Shown: one piece after another, positions 39,320 through 48,874 of the stretch
How positions within the stretch are numbered: the stretch's first letter is position 1
How the letters are laid out: each line of letters starts with the position of its first letter
Program-made: the position numbers and the translations under genes
Origin: Allosediminivita pacifica
GTDB lineage: Bacteria > Pseudomonadota > Alphaproteobacteria > Rhodobacterales > Rhodobacteraceae
Assembly: GCF_003054175.1 (NCBI RefSeq)
Contig: NZ_QBKN01000010.1
Coordinates: forward strand, 62,001-126,000
Reading direction: 5' to 3'
DNA: 64,000 nucleotides
The notes under the pieces: model-generated
Seen by the model: only the letters and a program-made list of their open reading frames with translations
What the model was told of the DNA's origin: nothing
The model's database searches: none

Positions 39320-41074
39320 ATGACACGTCAGATGACCGGCGCGAAGATGGTGGTTCAGGCCCTCAAGGATCAGGGCGTGGACGTCGTATTCGGATATCCC
39401 GGCGGCGCCGTACTACCGATTTACGACGAGATCTTTCAGCAGAACGACATCCGCCACATCCTTGTCCGTCACGAACAGGGCGCGGTGCACGCGGCCGAGG
39501 GCTATGCCCGATCCACGGGCAAGCCCGGCGTCGTTCTCGTGACGTCGGGCCCGGGCGCGACCAACGCCGTGACCGGGATCACCGACGCGCTGATGGATTC
39601 GATCCCGCTTGTCGTCCTGACCGGGCAGGTTCCGACCTTCCTGATCGGCACCGATGGCTTCCAAGAGGCCGACACCGTCGGCATCACGCGCCCCTGCACC
39701 AAGCACAACTGGCTGGTGAAGGACACCGCGCGTCTGTCGGCAACCATCCACGAGGCCTTCCACGTGGCGTCCAGCGGCCGCCCCGGCCCGGTGCTCGTCG
39801 ACATCCCCAAGGATGTCCAGTTCGCGAGCGCCGAATACCAGCCCCGTCCGCGCAGCGCCCCCAGCTACTACCAGCCGCAGGTCAAGGGCGACATGCAGCA
39901 GATCGAGCTGCTGGTCGAAGCGATCGAGTACGCCGAGCGTCCCGTCTTCTATACCGGTGGCGGCGTGATCAACTCGGGGCCCGCGGCCTCGCAACTTCTG
40001 CGCGAACTGGTCGAGGCCACCGGCTTCCCGATCACCTCGACCCTGATGGGCCTTGGCGCCTATCCGGCCAGCGGCAAGAACTGGCTGGGCATGCTGGGGA
40101 TGCACGGGCTCTACGAGGCCAACCTCGCGATGCACGGCTGCGATCTGATGATCAACGTGGGCGCACGCTTCGACGACCGGATCACCGGCCGCGTCGACGC
40201 CTTCAGCCCCCGGTCGCGCAAGGCGCATATCGACGTCGATCCCAGCTCGATCAACAAGGTGATCAAGACCGACATCCCGATTGTCGGCGACGTTGGCCAC
40301 GTTCTCGAAGACGTGCTGAACCTCTGGAAATCCCGCGGTCGCAAGGTGAACCGCGAGGGCCTTGCCAAGTGGTGGGCCTCGATCTCCGAATGGCGCAAGA
40401 CCGATTGCCTGGCTTTCAAACCCTCGCCCCAGACCATCAAGCCGCAGCATGCGCTGACCCGGCTCGAGGCGCTGACCAAGAGCTACGATCGCTACATCTG
40501 CACCGAGGTGGGCCAGCATCAAATGTGGGCCGCGCAGTACCTCGGCTTTGAGGACCCCAACCGCTGGATGACCTCCGGTGGGCTCGGCACCATGGGCTAC
40601 GGGTTCCCGGCATCGATCGGGGCCCAGGTCGCGCATCCGGACTCGCTCGTCATCAACGTGGCGGGCGAAGCATCCTGGCTGATGAACATGCAGGAGATGG
40701 GCACCGCGGTGCAGTACCGCCTGCCCGTTAAGCAGTTCATCCTGAACAACGAACGGCTGGGGATGGTGCGCCAGTGGCAGCAGCTCCTGCACGGCGAGCG
40801 TTACTCGCATTCCTGGTCCGAGGCCCTGCCCGACTTCGTCAAGCTGGCCGAGGCCTTCGGCGCCAAGGGCATCCAGTGCAAGGATCCGGCAGACCTCGAC
40901 GACGCGATTATGGAAATGATCGAATACGATGGCCCCGTGATCTTCGACTGCCTGGTCGAGAAACACGAGAACTGCTTTCCGATGATCCCCTCGGGCGAGC
41001 CGCATAACAAGATGCTGCTGGGCAAATCCGGAACCGACGAGACCATTGGCGCGAAAGGCGCGATCCTGGTCTGA
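39320..41074 (+). CDS. ilvB: acetolactate synthase large subunit
   Basis: The 584-aa ThDP enzyme has catalytic Glu52 (RHEQGAVH), the N-terminal block DVVFGYPGGAVLPIYDEIF, the FAD/ThDP regions GADNTA-like GPGATNAVTGI, and the Mg-ThDP site in GEASWLMNMQE. The canonical GDGSF of most ThDP enzymes is changed here to GEASW. It condenses pyruvate into acetolactate, or with 2-oxobutyrate into acetohydroxybutyrate, for Val, Leu and Ile. GGAG precedes the ATG. It is controlled by the leader attenuator upstream and pairs with the regulatory subunit downstream. Confidence 0.96.
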   Translation: MTRQMTGAKMVVQALKDQGVDVVFGYPGGAVLPIYDEIFQQNDIRHILVRHEQGAVHAAEGYARSTGKPGVVLVTSGPGATNAVTGITDALMDSIPLVVLTGQVPTFLIGTDGFQEADTVGITRPCTKHNWLVKDTARLSATIHEAFHVASSGRPGPVLVDIPKDVQFASAEYQPRPRSAPSYYQPQVKGDMQQIELLVEAIEYAERPVFYTGGGVINSGPAASQLLRELVEATGFPITSTLMGLGAYPASGKNWLGMLGMHGLYEANLAMHGCDLMINVGARFDDRITGRVDAFSPRSRKAHIDVDPSSINKVIKTDIPIVGDVGHVLEDVLNLWKSRGRKVNREGLAKWWASISEWRKTDCLAFKPSPQTIKPQHALTRLEALTKSYDRYICTEVGQHQMWAAQYLGFEDPNRWMTSGGLGTMGYGFPASIGAQVAHPDSLVINVAGEASWLMNMQEMGTAVQYRLPVKQFILNNERLGMVRQWQQLLHGERYSHSWSEALPDFVKLAEAFGAKGIQCKDPADLDDAIMEMIEYDGPVIFDCLVEKHENCFPMIPSGEPHNKMLLGKSGTDETIGAKGAILV

Positions 41075-41152
41075 ACCGCGTCCGGGGACCTCTGCCCGCG
41101 GGAACACCTCCACGGAACGCGACGCCCGAACTCAGCAAGAAAGACACCCAAG

Positions 41153-41722
41153 ATGTCCGCTCTACACATCAAGAAAGGCTCGACCAAGCATTCGGCTTAC
41201 AACCTGCGGCCGAATTTCTCGGACGTGCAGGAAACCCACACGCTTGCCGTTCTGGTCGAAAACGAACCCGGCGTACTGGCCCGCGTCATTGGCCTGTTTT
41301 CGGGTCGGGGGTACAACATCGACAGCCTGACCGTGGCCGAGGTCGACCACCAAGGACACCGCAGCCGTATCACGATTGTCACCACCGGCACACCTCAGGT
41401 GATCGAGCAGATCAAGGCACAGCTAGGACGGATCGTGCCCGTTCACGAGGTTCACGACCTGACCGTCGAGGGGGCCTCGGTCGAACGCGAGCTTGCGCTG
41501 CTCAAGGTGACAAGCGGGGGTGACAAGCGCGTGGAGGCACTTCGACTTGCCGACATCTTCCGTGCAAATGTCGTAGATTCGACGCTGGAGAGCTTCATAT
41601 TCCAGATCACCGGATCGCCCGAAAAGATCGATGCTTTCGCAGACCTGATGCGTCCACTTGGACTGGTCGAATTGGCGCGAACCGGCGTGGCGGCGATGGC
41701 TCGCGGCCAGGAAGCCCTCTGA
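41153..41722 (+). CDS. ilvN: acetolactate synthase small (regulatory) subunit
   Basis: The 189-aa protein has an N-terminal ACT domain (TLAVLVENEPGVLARVIGLFSGRGYNI read across residues about 26-52) and the C-terminal small-subunit domain (VERELALLKVTSG, IFRANVVDSTLESFIFQITG). The small subunit binds valine and confers feedback inhibition on IlvB. It lies 78 bp after ilvB in the same operon and is followed by a strong terminator. Confidence 0.95.
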   Translation: MSALHIKKGSTKHSAYNLRPNFSDVQETHTLAVLVENEPGVLARVIGLFSGRGYNIDSLTVAEVDHQGHRSRITIVTTGTPQVIEQIKAQLGRIVPVHEVHDLTVEGASVERELALLKVTSGGDKRVEALRLADIFRANVVDSTLESFIFQITGSPEKIDAFADLMRPLGLVELARTGVAAMARGQEAL

Positions 41723-41737
41723 AAACACCGCTTTGAA

Positions 41738-41773
41738 ATGCAAAAGACGGGGCCTCGGCCCCGCCTTTTGCAT
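41738..41773 (+). terminator. Rho-independent terminator after ilvN
   Basis: ATGCAAAAG-ACGGGGC-CTCG-GCCCCGC-CTTTTGCAT forms a long stem with A/T-rich outer pairs and a GC core. It is 16 bp beyond the ilvN stop and works in principle in both directions, also for the facing gene at 41915. Confidence 0.8.
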
Positions 41774-41914
41774 GTCGCATCACCGAATAGATTATCATCG
41801 ACGCAGACAGCCGGGGAGCCACCGCCTATCTGTTCTGGCGACGATATGCCGTCGTCGAGCTTTACGGACACATTCCCCCTCAGAAACGCATCCAACCTCG
41901 CCGCTGGCTTTGCA

Positions 41915-42244
41915 TCAGGAGGCCCGGCGCGTCAGGAAGTCGGAGATCCGAATAACGTCGGCCGGCTTCTTGGCCCGCCGCTTTGGCAACCTTGCCCGAA
42001 GCATGGCCGGAAGCTCGGGCGCATGACCGAGCATGATGCGCTTTGGATTGCGGACACGGCGCATATCCTTCTCTTCCCGACAGTCGAACTGGATCAGGTC
42101 GCCGGCGTCAAGCGCGACGCCATCATGGATCGCTTCCTCCGTTTCGCTGTAATAGGCGAGATTGCCTTGGTCTTCGCACCAGATAACCGCGCGGCTGTCC
42201 TGCGCATCAGCCCAAAGCACGACCCCCATCATCTGCTCACCCAT
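41915..42244 (-). CDS. conserved hypothetical protein
   Basis: This 109-aa soluble protein starts MGEQMMGVVLWADAQDSRAV and contains an acidic N-terminal half (SETEEAIHDGVALDAGDLIQ) and a basic C-terminal half (LRARLPKRRAKKPADVIRIS). The first half could form a small beta-barrel like a cold-shock domain, but no RNP motif is visible. The start at 42244 is chosen because AGGAG is 6 nt upstream; the preceding ATG is too close. Function unknown. Confidence 0.65.
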   Translation of the reverse strand: MGEQMMGVVLWADAQDSRAVIWCEDQGNLAYYSETEEAIHDGVALDAGDLIQFDCREEKDMRRVRNPKRIMLGHAPELPAMLRARLPKRRAKKPADVIRISDFLTRRAS

Positions 42245-42399
42245 CATTAACTCCTATCGAACACACCCGGCTGTATCGCCTGTCACACCCACACACTTCG
42301 TTCATCCAAGGTAAGAATCACATTCTCCAAGACGCGACACCCCCCTTGATTTTTGTGTCGGCGAGGACGATAGTTGGCGCGATTTAGCATCACACCTGA

Positions 42400-42411
42400 C
42401 GCTAATTAGCG
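42400..42411. promoter_or_regulatory. palindrome CGCTAATTAGCG upstream of the XRE regulator
   Basis: A perfect 12-bp palindrome lies 78 bp before the regulator start in the 244-bp divergent gap. A related TTAGC element is 15-20 bp away. HTH-XRE regulators often bind palindromes near their own promoter, so autoregulation is possible. The remainder of the gap shows no gene. Confidence 0.35.
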
Positions 42412-42488
42412 ACAAACGAAGTCAAGGGCCTGAACACCTGCGGACGGCAGCGGCTCTGTATAACAACGAAAAAACACAAGGCTGCGCC

Positions 42489-43310
42489 ATGGCCCCTCGG
42501 GCACAACACGTTGACGACAATTCTCCCAGTCCTGCGGAATTGCGCAGTCGACTAGGTGCGAATTTGCGCCAATTGTCGGGAAAAGCAGAGTCAATTTCGG
42601 CGCTATGCCGTGACTTGGGCATCAACAGGACACAATATAACCGGTATCTCGCGGGCGAGAGCTTTCCCCGCCCTGATGTGCTTCACCGAATCTGCCAGTA
42701 CTTTGGTGTTGACGCTCGTATCCTTCTCGAGCACGTCGATGAACTCGAGGCCAGCGAATCTGACGCGCTTCGGCATCCAGCTGTCGCCGACTTCGTAGGT
42801 CGCAGCGCACGGAACCTCGAAGAATCCGCGTTCCCTAGTGGTTTCTATCGGTTCACAAGACGCAGCTTCCTTGACACGAATCGTTTCGTGCAAGCTTTGG
42901 CCTACGTCTACCGACGGGACCAGAGCTGTTTCATGCGCGGTTTCGAAGCCAAAGAAGCAATGCGCCAGCAGGCTCTGGACACCTCACCGAGGACACGTGA
43001 GTTCCGCGGTATCCTTCTGGCACAGGAGGACGGCGTGGCGGCACTTCTGAGCCGCTACGGCGCGACGACCGCCTCTTTCAACTACCTTGCTCGGGTACCA
43101 ACTTTCGAGAACAACTTCTGGGTTGGCTATACCGCGAGAACGGTGCGCGAGGGGGTCGCCGGGAGGCGGTTTGAAAGGCTCGTGATGGAGTATATCGGGC
43201 GAGACACGGGCAAGGTGCTTCGGGCCGCGAGAACGACCGGGTTTTGCGGCATTGATGATCTCGTGCCCTACCATCGGACGCTGCTGAACCCCGAACAGCC
43301 GATCACCTGA
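42489..43310 (+). CDS. XRE-type HTH transcriptional regulator with a C-terminal sensor-like domain
   Basis: Residues about 19-80 form an XRE helix-turn-helix ([40 protein letters not shown]). The remaining 190 residues contain no named domain that I recognise; they include the Arg/Phe-rich segment [20 protein letters not shown]. The length of 273 aa suggests a ligand-binding or oligomerisation role. Its last 8 bp overlap the convergent DUF2189 gene remnant. Confidence 0.8.
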   Translation: MAPRAQHVDDNSPSPAELRSRLGANLRQLSGKAESISALCRDLGINRTQYNRYLAGESFPRPDVLHRICQYFGVDARILLEHVDELEASESDALRHPAVADFVGRSARNLEESAFPSGFYRFTRRSFLDTNRFVQALAYVYRRDQSCFMRGFEAKEAMRQQALDTSPRTREFRGILLAQEDGVAALLSRYGATTASFNYLARVPTFENNFWVGYTARTVREGVAGRRFERLVMEYIGRDTGKVLRAARTTGFCGIDDLVPYHRTLLNPEQPIT

Positions 43311-43941
43311 CTACCTCGCCCGCCGTCTCACCTGCCGGCGGTTGCGCCAGCCCCGCCTTGGCGAGGGCGTAGAGATGCCAACTCGCGTGGCCAGCGACCG
43401 GAAGGGCCACGAGCAGTCCGAGTAACCCCGGCAGCATCGCCAGGAAGACCAGAGCCGCCAGGAAGGCGCCCCAGCCCAGCAGCACCACCGGGCGAGAGGC
43501 GACGTACTGGAAACTCGTGATCATGGCGGTCACGAAATCCACCTCGCGGTCGAGCAGCAGCGGCAGGGCGAGTACCGAGATCATGTAGAGCACCGTGGCG
43601 AAGCCCGCCCCCACCACGCCGCCGAAGAGGAGCATGGTGATGCCCTCCCGCGTCAGGTAGATGTCGAGGCTGCTCATGACGTTGGTCATCGTGGAAAGCC
43701 CGAGGAAAAGGGCGAAGATCGTATGGCCGAGAAAGAACCAGAACAGGAACACGATGAGGATCACCGCGCAGAGCGAGGGGAGCTGCCGGGCCGACTGGTT
43801 CACGACGACGGTCACGATCGGGCCCCAGTGCAGCGGCTCGCCGGCCTCGATACGGCGGCTGGTCTCGTAGAGGCCGGTGGCCGCGAAGGGGCCAATGAGG
43901 GGAAAGCCGATGGCGGAAAGGACCAGCCAGTAGCCGCCTTA
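43303..43941 (-). pseudogene. DUF2189-family membrane protein gene, 5'-truncated
   Basis: The frame encodes [38 protein letters not shown] and then several transmembrane helices ([16 protein letters not shown] and others), all typical of DUF2189 proteins. A TAA stop stands directly before the first homologous residue, at about 43939-43941, and no start codon occurs before a GTG at 43815, which is inside the domain. The usual 80 or so N-terminal residues are absent. An interspersed repeat begins about 40 bp beyond the break, so the 5' end was probably lost in a rearrangement. A short product from the GTG cannot be excluded. Confidence 0.6.
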
Positions 43942-43980
43942 ACCAGATTTTAGGAGTGTCCCGCGGTCGAGGGAGGTCGC

Positions 43981-44110
43981 GACCGGGGCTCTGCCCCGGA
44001 CCCCGGAATATTTCCCCGCCAAGAAGAAGCAGAGGACCCGCGCTTCTTTTCGCCCCAAATACCTCGGGGGAGTCCCGCAGGGACGGGGGCAGAGCCCCCT
44101 GCCCGGCCCG
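43981..44110. repeat. head-to-head pair of interspersed GGGAGTCCCG repeats
   Basis: The left copy (43981-44030) reads in reverse, GGGGCTCTGCCCC...AATATTT...CCAAGAAGAAGC. The right copy (44041-44110) reads forward, CTTCTTTTCGCCCCAAATAC then CGGGGGAGTCCCGCAGGGAC and GGCAGAGCCCCC. They occupy the whole gap between the truncated DUF2189 gene and the prfB stop. Confidence 0.7.
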
Positions 44111-44123
44111 CCAAGGTTCTCGG

Positions 44124-45248
44124 TCAGTCCTCGGCGGTGGCCTCGGCGCGGCTTTTGCCGGCGACGTTGAGCGCGAGGGTCGCGGCCATGAGGCCGTCGA
44201 GATCGCCGTCGAGCACGCCCGAGGTGTCGGCGGTCTCGAAGCCGGTGCGCAGGTCCTTCACCATCTGGTAGGGCTGCAGCACGTAGGAGCGGATCTGGTT
44301 GCCCCAGCCGGCGTCGCCCTTGGCCTCATGCAGGGCGTTGACTTCGGCGTTCCGGCGGTCGAGCTCCATCTGGTAGAGCCGCGATTTCAGGGCCTTCATG
44401 GCGATGTCGCGGTTCTGGTGCTGCGACTTCTCCGAGCTCGTCACGACGATGCCGGTGGGGATGTGGGTGATCCGCACCGCCGAGTCCGTGGTGTTCACGT
44501 GCTGGCCGCCCGCGCCGGACGACCGGTATGTGTCGACGCGGATTTCCGAGGGGTTCACCTCGATCTCGATGTTGTCGTCGATCACCGGGTAGGCGCCCAC
44601 GGCGGCGAAGGAGGTTTCGCGCGTGCCCTTGCCGAAGGGCGAGATGCGCACCAGCCGGTGCGTGCCGCTTTCGGACTTGAGCCAGCCGTAGGCGTTGTGA
44701 CCCTTGATCTGGTAGGTCACGGACTTGATGCCCGCCTCGGTGCCAGGTGTCTCTTCCTGCAGCTCGACCTCGAAGCCGCGCTTTTCGGCCCAGCGGACGT
44801 ACATGCGGGCGAGCATCTGGGCCCAGTCGCAGGCCTCGGTGCCGCCGGCGCCGGACTTGATCTCGAGGAAGCTGTCGTTGGCATCGGTCTCGCCATCCAG
44901 CAGAGCCTCGAGCTCTTTCTTGGCGGCGCGTTCGACCAGCGCGCGCAGCGCCGTCTCGGCCTCGGCGATGACCTCCTCGTCCTCTTCCATCTCGCCCAGC
45001 TCGATCAGTTCGACCTGGTCATCGAGCTCCTGCTTCATCCCGGTGTAGGTGTCCATGGAATCGACCAGGGCCTGGCGGTCGCGCATGAGCTTCTGCGCGG
45101 CGGCGGGATCGTCCCAGAGGTTGGGATCCTCGACGCGGGCGTTGAACTCTTCCAGCCGGTGCTGGGCGGTCTCCCATCCCATCCGCTGTCGGAGCAGGTC
45201 GAGCGACTTTTCGATCTTCTCGACGTTGTTCTGGGCTTCGGCGCGCAT
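44124..45248 (-). CDS. prfB: peptide chain release factor 2
   Basis: The 374-aa protein has the RF2-specific SPF tripeptide at 203-205 (RISPFGKG), which reads UGA and UAA, and the catalytic GGQ at 247-249. The reading frame is continuous, with no in-frame stop or programmed +1 frameshift near codon 25, unlike E. coli prfB. GAGGAACGCTC precedes the ATG. In many alphaproteobacteria prfB follows mrcA; here a small convergent kinase gene stands between them. Confidence 0.97.
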   Translation of the reverse strand: MRAEAQNNVEKIEKSLDLLRQRMGWETAQHRLEEFNARVEDPNLWDDPAAAQKLMRDRQALVDSMDTYTGMKQELDDQVELIELGEMEEDEEVIAEAETALRALVERAAKKELEALLDGETDANDSFLEIKSGAGGTEACDWAQMLARMYVRWAEKRGFEVELQEETPGTEAGIKSVTYQIKGHNAYGWLKSESGTHRLVRISPFGKGTRETSFAAVGAYPVIDDNIEIEVNPSEIRVDTYRSSGAGGQHVNTTDSAVRITHIPTGIVVTSSEKSQHQNRDIAMKALKSRLYQMELDRRNAEVNALHEAKGDAGWGNQIRSYVLQPYQMVKDLRTGFETADTSGVLDGDLDGLMAATLALNVAGKSRAEATAED

Positions 45249-45319
45249 GAGCGTTCCTCGTGGTTCCTTCAGGCCCCGCGTGATAGCAAGCTGGCCGGTG
45301 CATCACAAGGTGGCGTGGC

Positions 45320-46165
45320 ATGACGGAGCGGCTGCAGGAGGTCATGGCGGACTGGGGGCTGACCGCGCCCCAGCCGCTGGCGGAAACGGGTATCGCGCGG
45401 CTCTTCACAGTCTCCGACGGGACGACACGCCGGGTGCTGAAGCTCTACCACGGGGACGGAATGGGCAACGAAGCCGGCGGGCTGGCGCTGCTGCGCCACT
45501 GGCAGGGCAGCGGTGCCGCGGTGAGGGTCCGGCGCGCCTGCGCGGACGTGGTGCTGATGGACCTTCTGAAAGGGCCGACGCTGGGGGACATGGCGCGCGC
45601 CGGGCAGGATGCCGCCGCCTGCGCGGCGCTCGCGGGCATCGCGGCGCGGCTGCACCGGGTGCCGGGCCTGGCCGCGGGGCTCACGTCTCTCGAGGTCTGG
45701 TGCGCGCCCCTGCTGGCCATCAAGGTTGGGCCAGACTGTCCCGAGAGCCTCCGCCGCGACATGGAGCGCGCCGCGGCGCTTTGCCGGGCACTGCTGGGGT
45801 CGGCCCCGTCACCCGTGGCGCTGCACGGGGACCTGCATCATGACAACGTGATCCTCACGCGGGACGGCCCCATGAGTTTCGATCCCAAGGGGCTGATGGG
45901 CGACGCGGCCTTCGAGCTCGCCAATGCCCTGCGCAATCGGAAGGGCTGCGGGGCGCTGCAGCGCGACCCGGAGCACATCCTTCGCTGCCTGGACCTTTAT
46001 GCACGGGCGCTGTCGGTGCCCCTGCCCCGCATGGCCGGCTGGGCCGCGGCCAAGTGCGGGTTGTCGATCGCCTGGCGGGCCAAAGGCGTCCTGTCAGGTG
46101 ATGCCGAGGCGGACCTGCTTGCCAGCTTGCTGGAAGCCGCGGAGCGGGTCCGGGCGGCTCAGTAG
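45320..46165 (+). CDS. APH(6)/hydroxyurea-type aminoglycoside phosphotransferase family protein
   Basis: The 281-aa kinase has the APH catalytic loop HGDLHHDN at 169-176 and a Mg-binding DPKGLMGD shortly after, as in the streptomycin 6-phosphotransferase/hydroxyurea kinase family. The N-terminal lobe is RLFTVSDGTTRRVLKLYHGD. It is divergent from prfB (71 bp) and its end overlaps the mrcA stop by 7 bp. True substrates may be metabolites; resistance should not be assumed. Confidence 0.8.
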   Translation: MTERLQEVMADWGLTAPQPLAETGIARLFTVSDGTTRRVLKLYHGDGMGNEAGGLALLRHWQGSGAAVRVRRACADVVLMDLLKGPTLGDMARAGQDAAACAALAGIAARLHRVPGLAAGLTSLEVWCAPLLAIKVGPDCPESLRRDMERAAALCRALLGSAPSPVALHGDLHHDNVILTRDGPMSFDPKGLMGDAAFELANALRNRKGCGALQRDPEHILRCLDLYARALSVPLPRMAGWAAAKCGLSIAWRAKGVLSGDAEADLLASLLEAAERVRAAQ

Positions 46166-48687
46166 AGGCCGCCCGAGCTCAGCGTGCCGAAGCTTGCCCG
46201 CGGGCCCACCACGGCCTTGCGCCCGGTCGAGGTGGTGACTTCGCGGGCCTCCTCGCCACCCGGCTGGATGCGGTCGAAGTCGCCCGACATGGCCCAGCCG
46301 CCGTCGAACTGGATACCGAAGAGCGGCTCTTCCCCGGCGCGGAAGCACTCGGAGACCACGTTGTCGCCGCTGGCACTGTCGGGCAGGCGTGCCCCGGTGA
46401 AGCGGTCGATTTTTATGAACTGGCATTCGTCGGGGATATTGAATTCGCCGCCGCCGTATTTCTGCACGGCCTTCTGCATGAAGCTCTGGAAGACGGGGCC
46501 GCACATGCTCGACCCATAGGCACCGCGGCCCAAGCTGCGCGGCTGGTCGTAGCCGATGTAGCAGCCCGCGACGATGTTCGAGGTGAAGCCGATGAACCAG
46601 ACATCCTTGGCGTCGTTGGTGGTGCCGGTCTTGCCCGCGGTGGGCACCGGCAGGTTCACGACGCCCGAGGCCGTGCCACGCTGCACCACGCCCTGCATCA
46701 TGGAGGTGAGCTGGTAGGCGGTGACGGCGTTCATGATCCGGTCGCGGTCGTTGACGACCCAGGGCGCCTGGCCCTGTGGCAGCGCGGCGTCGTCGCAGTT
46801 GACGCAGACGCGGCGATTGCCCTCGGCCGCATCGTGAGAATAGATCGTGCGCCCGAAGCGGTCCTGCACGCGGTCGACCAGCGTGGGTTCGACCCGCTCG
46901 CCGCCGTTGGCGAACATCGCGTAGGCGGCGACCATCCGGTAGAGGGTGGTCTCGTCCGCGCCGAGCGAGTTGGCGAGGTTGCGGCCCATGTGTTCGTAGA
47001 CGCCGAAGCGTTCGGCGTAGCGGCCGACGGTGTCGAGACCGACCTCCTGCGCGAGGCGGATGGTCATCAGGTTGCGCGACTGCTCAATGCCGGTGCGCAG
47101 GGGCGTGGGGCCGTAGTACTGGTTGGAGGAGTTCTGCGGGCGCCAGACGCCTTGGGGGGTGTTGATCTCGATCGGGGCGTCGACAACGATGGTGGCCGGG
47201 CTGTAGCCGCTGTCGAGCGCGGAGGCGTAGACGAAGGGCTTGAAACTGGAGCCCGGCTGGCGAAGCGCCTGTGTCGCGCGGTTGAAGACCGAGTCCTGGT
47301 AGGAGAAGCCGCCCTGCATGGAGATCACGCGGCCGGTGTTCACGTCCATGGCCATGAAGGCGCCCTGCACGCGCGGCACCTGGCGCAGCGACCAGCGCTG
47401 GAAGCTGCCGTCCTCGGTGACCTCGCGGACGTGGATGACGTCGCCGGGCTCGAAGTTGTCGTAGAGGTTGCCGGAGAACCAGGAGGTGTCGGAGCGCGGC
47501 ACGGTGTTGCCCCGGGGATCGTCACTCTCGACGCCCTCGATGCCGATGACAAGCTCCTGATCGCGGACCTCGCGCACGACGGCGGGATACCAGTAGCCGT
47601 CGAGATCCACGTCGCGGGCGACGCGCACGTCCTGCAGCGCCGGGCGCCATTCCTCGGGGTCATCGAGAAGGTCTGCGTCGATGCTCTTGCCCGTGCCGCG
47701 CCAGCTGCCGCGGCTGCGGTCGTAGTCCTCGAGCGCGTGGCGCAGGGCGGCGGCGCCCTCGACCTGCATCTCGCGGTCGAGCGTCGCGCGCACGGAATAG
47801 CCGCCCGAGAAGAACTGATCCTCGCCGAAGTCCTCGGAAAGCTGGCGGCGGATCTCGTCGGTGAAGTAGTCGCGCGGGGGCAGCGAGCGGTGATAGGGTT
47901 CGAAATCGCCGTTCTGGACCGAACGCACCGGCATCGCCACCTCGCGCTCGTAGGTGGCCTCGTCGATGTAGCCGTTCTCCTGCATCTCGCGCAGCACGTA
48001 GTTGCGGCGGTCGCGCAGGCGGTCCTTGTTGCGAACCGGGTGCGTGTTCGAAGGCGCCTGCGGCATGGAGGCGAGGAAGGCTGCCTCGTGCGGGGCGAGC
48101 TCGGACAGGGACTTGTTGAAGTAGGTCTGGGCGGCGGCGGTGACGCCGTAGGAGTTCTGGCCGAGGAAGATCTCGTTGAGGTAAAGCTCGAGGATCTTCT
48201 CCTTCGAAAGCGCCTCTTCCACGCGCGAGGCAAGGATGATCTCCTTGATCTTGCGCTCCGCCTCGCGGTCGCCCGAAAGCAGGAAATTCTTCATGACCTG
48301 CTGGGTGATGGTCGAGGCGCCGCGCACCGTCTGGCCGCGGCTCTTGACCGCCTCGAAGGCGGCCACGGCGATGCCGCGCGGATCGTAGCCCTGATGGCTG
48401 TAGAAGTTCTTGTCCTCGGCGGAGATGAAGGCCTGCTTGATCATGTCCGGGATCTCGGCCGCGGGCGTGTAAAGACGCCGCTCGCGGGCGAATTCGTCGA
48501 TGACCTGGCCCTCGGTCGAGTAGATCCGGCTGATCGTGGGCGGCGTATACTGCGCCAGCCGCTCGTGGCTGGGCAGATCGCGCCCGTACATCCAGAACAC
48601 CGCCCCGATGGTGAGCGCGATCATCATCGCGCCCAGCGTCAGGACGCTGAAGATGGAACCGAAGAACGAAAGGATGAAACGAGTCAC
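46159..48687 (-). CDS. mrcA: penicillin-binding protein 1A
   Basis: The 842-aa class A PBP has an N-terminal transmembrane anchor (about 5-33), a GT51 glycosyltransferase with the catalytic Glu91 region EDKNFYSHQG and later GQNSYGV, and a transpeptidase with active-site Ser480 (SSFK), the SRN motif EQSRNLMT and KTGTTNDAKD. It polymerises and cross-links peptidoglycan. Translation starts at GTG (48687). It is followed downstream by prfB and preceded by the amidase gene, a common alphaproteobacterial order. Confidence 0.96.
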   Translation of the reverse strand: MTRFILSFFGSIFSVLTLGAMMIALTIGAVFWMYGRDLPSHERLAQYTPPTISRIYSTEGQVIDEFARERRLYTPAAEIPDMIKQAFISAEDKNFYSHQGYDPRGIAVAAFEAVKSRGQTVRGASTITQQVMKNFLLSGDREAERKIKEIILASRVEEALSKEKILELYLNEIFLGQNSYGVTAAAQTYFNKSLSELAPHEAAFLASMPQAPSNTHPVRNKDRLRDRRNYVLREMQENGYIDEATYEREVAMPVRSVQNGDFEPYHRSLPPRDYFTDEIRRQLSEDFGEDQFFSGGYSVRATLDREMQVEGAAALRHALEDYDRSRGSWRGTGKSIDADLLDDPEEWRPALQDVRVARDVDLDGYWYPAVVREVRDQELVIGIEGVESDDPRGNTVPRSDTSWFSGNLYDNFEPGDVIHVREVTEDGSFQRWSLRQVPRVQGAFMAMDVNTGRVISMQGGFSYQDSVFNRATQALRQPGSSFKPFVYASALDSGYSPATIVVDAPIEINTPQGVWRPQNSSNQYYGPTPLRTGIEQSRNLMTIRLAQEVGLDTVGRYAERFGVYEHMGRNLANSLGADETTLYRMVAAYAMFANGGERVEPTLVDRVQDRFGRTIYSHDAAEGNRRVCVNCDDAALPQGQAPWVVNDRDRIMNAVTAYQLTSMMQGVVQRGTASGVVNLPVPTAGKTGTTNDAKDVWFIGFTSNIVAGCYIGYDQPRSLGRGAYGSSMCGPVFQSFMQKAVQKYGGGEFNIPDECQFIKIDRFTGARLPDSASGDNVVSECFRAGEEPLFGIQFDGGWAMSGDFDRIQPGGEEAREVTTSTGRKAVVGPRASFGTLSSGGLY

Positions 48688-48803
48688 GCGCAGCCTGCCC
48701 CTTTTGCCGTGGGATGGCAGTATAGGGCAAACGCGGTGCGGTCAAAACACATCGGGGCGAGAATGCGCCGCGGATCGCCGTTCCCCCTGCGGCACAGTTT
48801 CGG

Positions 48804-48870
48804 CGCTTATTCTTGGTCCAAATATCCCGGGGTGAATGGCGCGCTTGCGCGCCAGAGGGGCGGCGCCCCT
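48804..48870. repeat. interspersed repeat, shortened copy
   Basis: TTATTCTTGGTCCAAATATC-CCGGGG is followed by a GGCGCGCTTGCGCGCC hairpin in place of the GGGAGTCCCG module seen elsewhere. It lies within the 187-bp gap between mrcA and the amidase gene. Confidence 0.5.
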
Positions 48871-48874
48871 CCTG

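Noticed and set aside
44124-45248. programmed +1 frameshift in prfB
   Set aside because: The gene reads through in one frame and no in-frame UGA occurs near codon 25.
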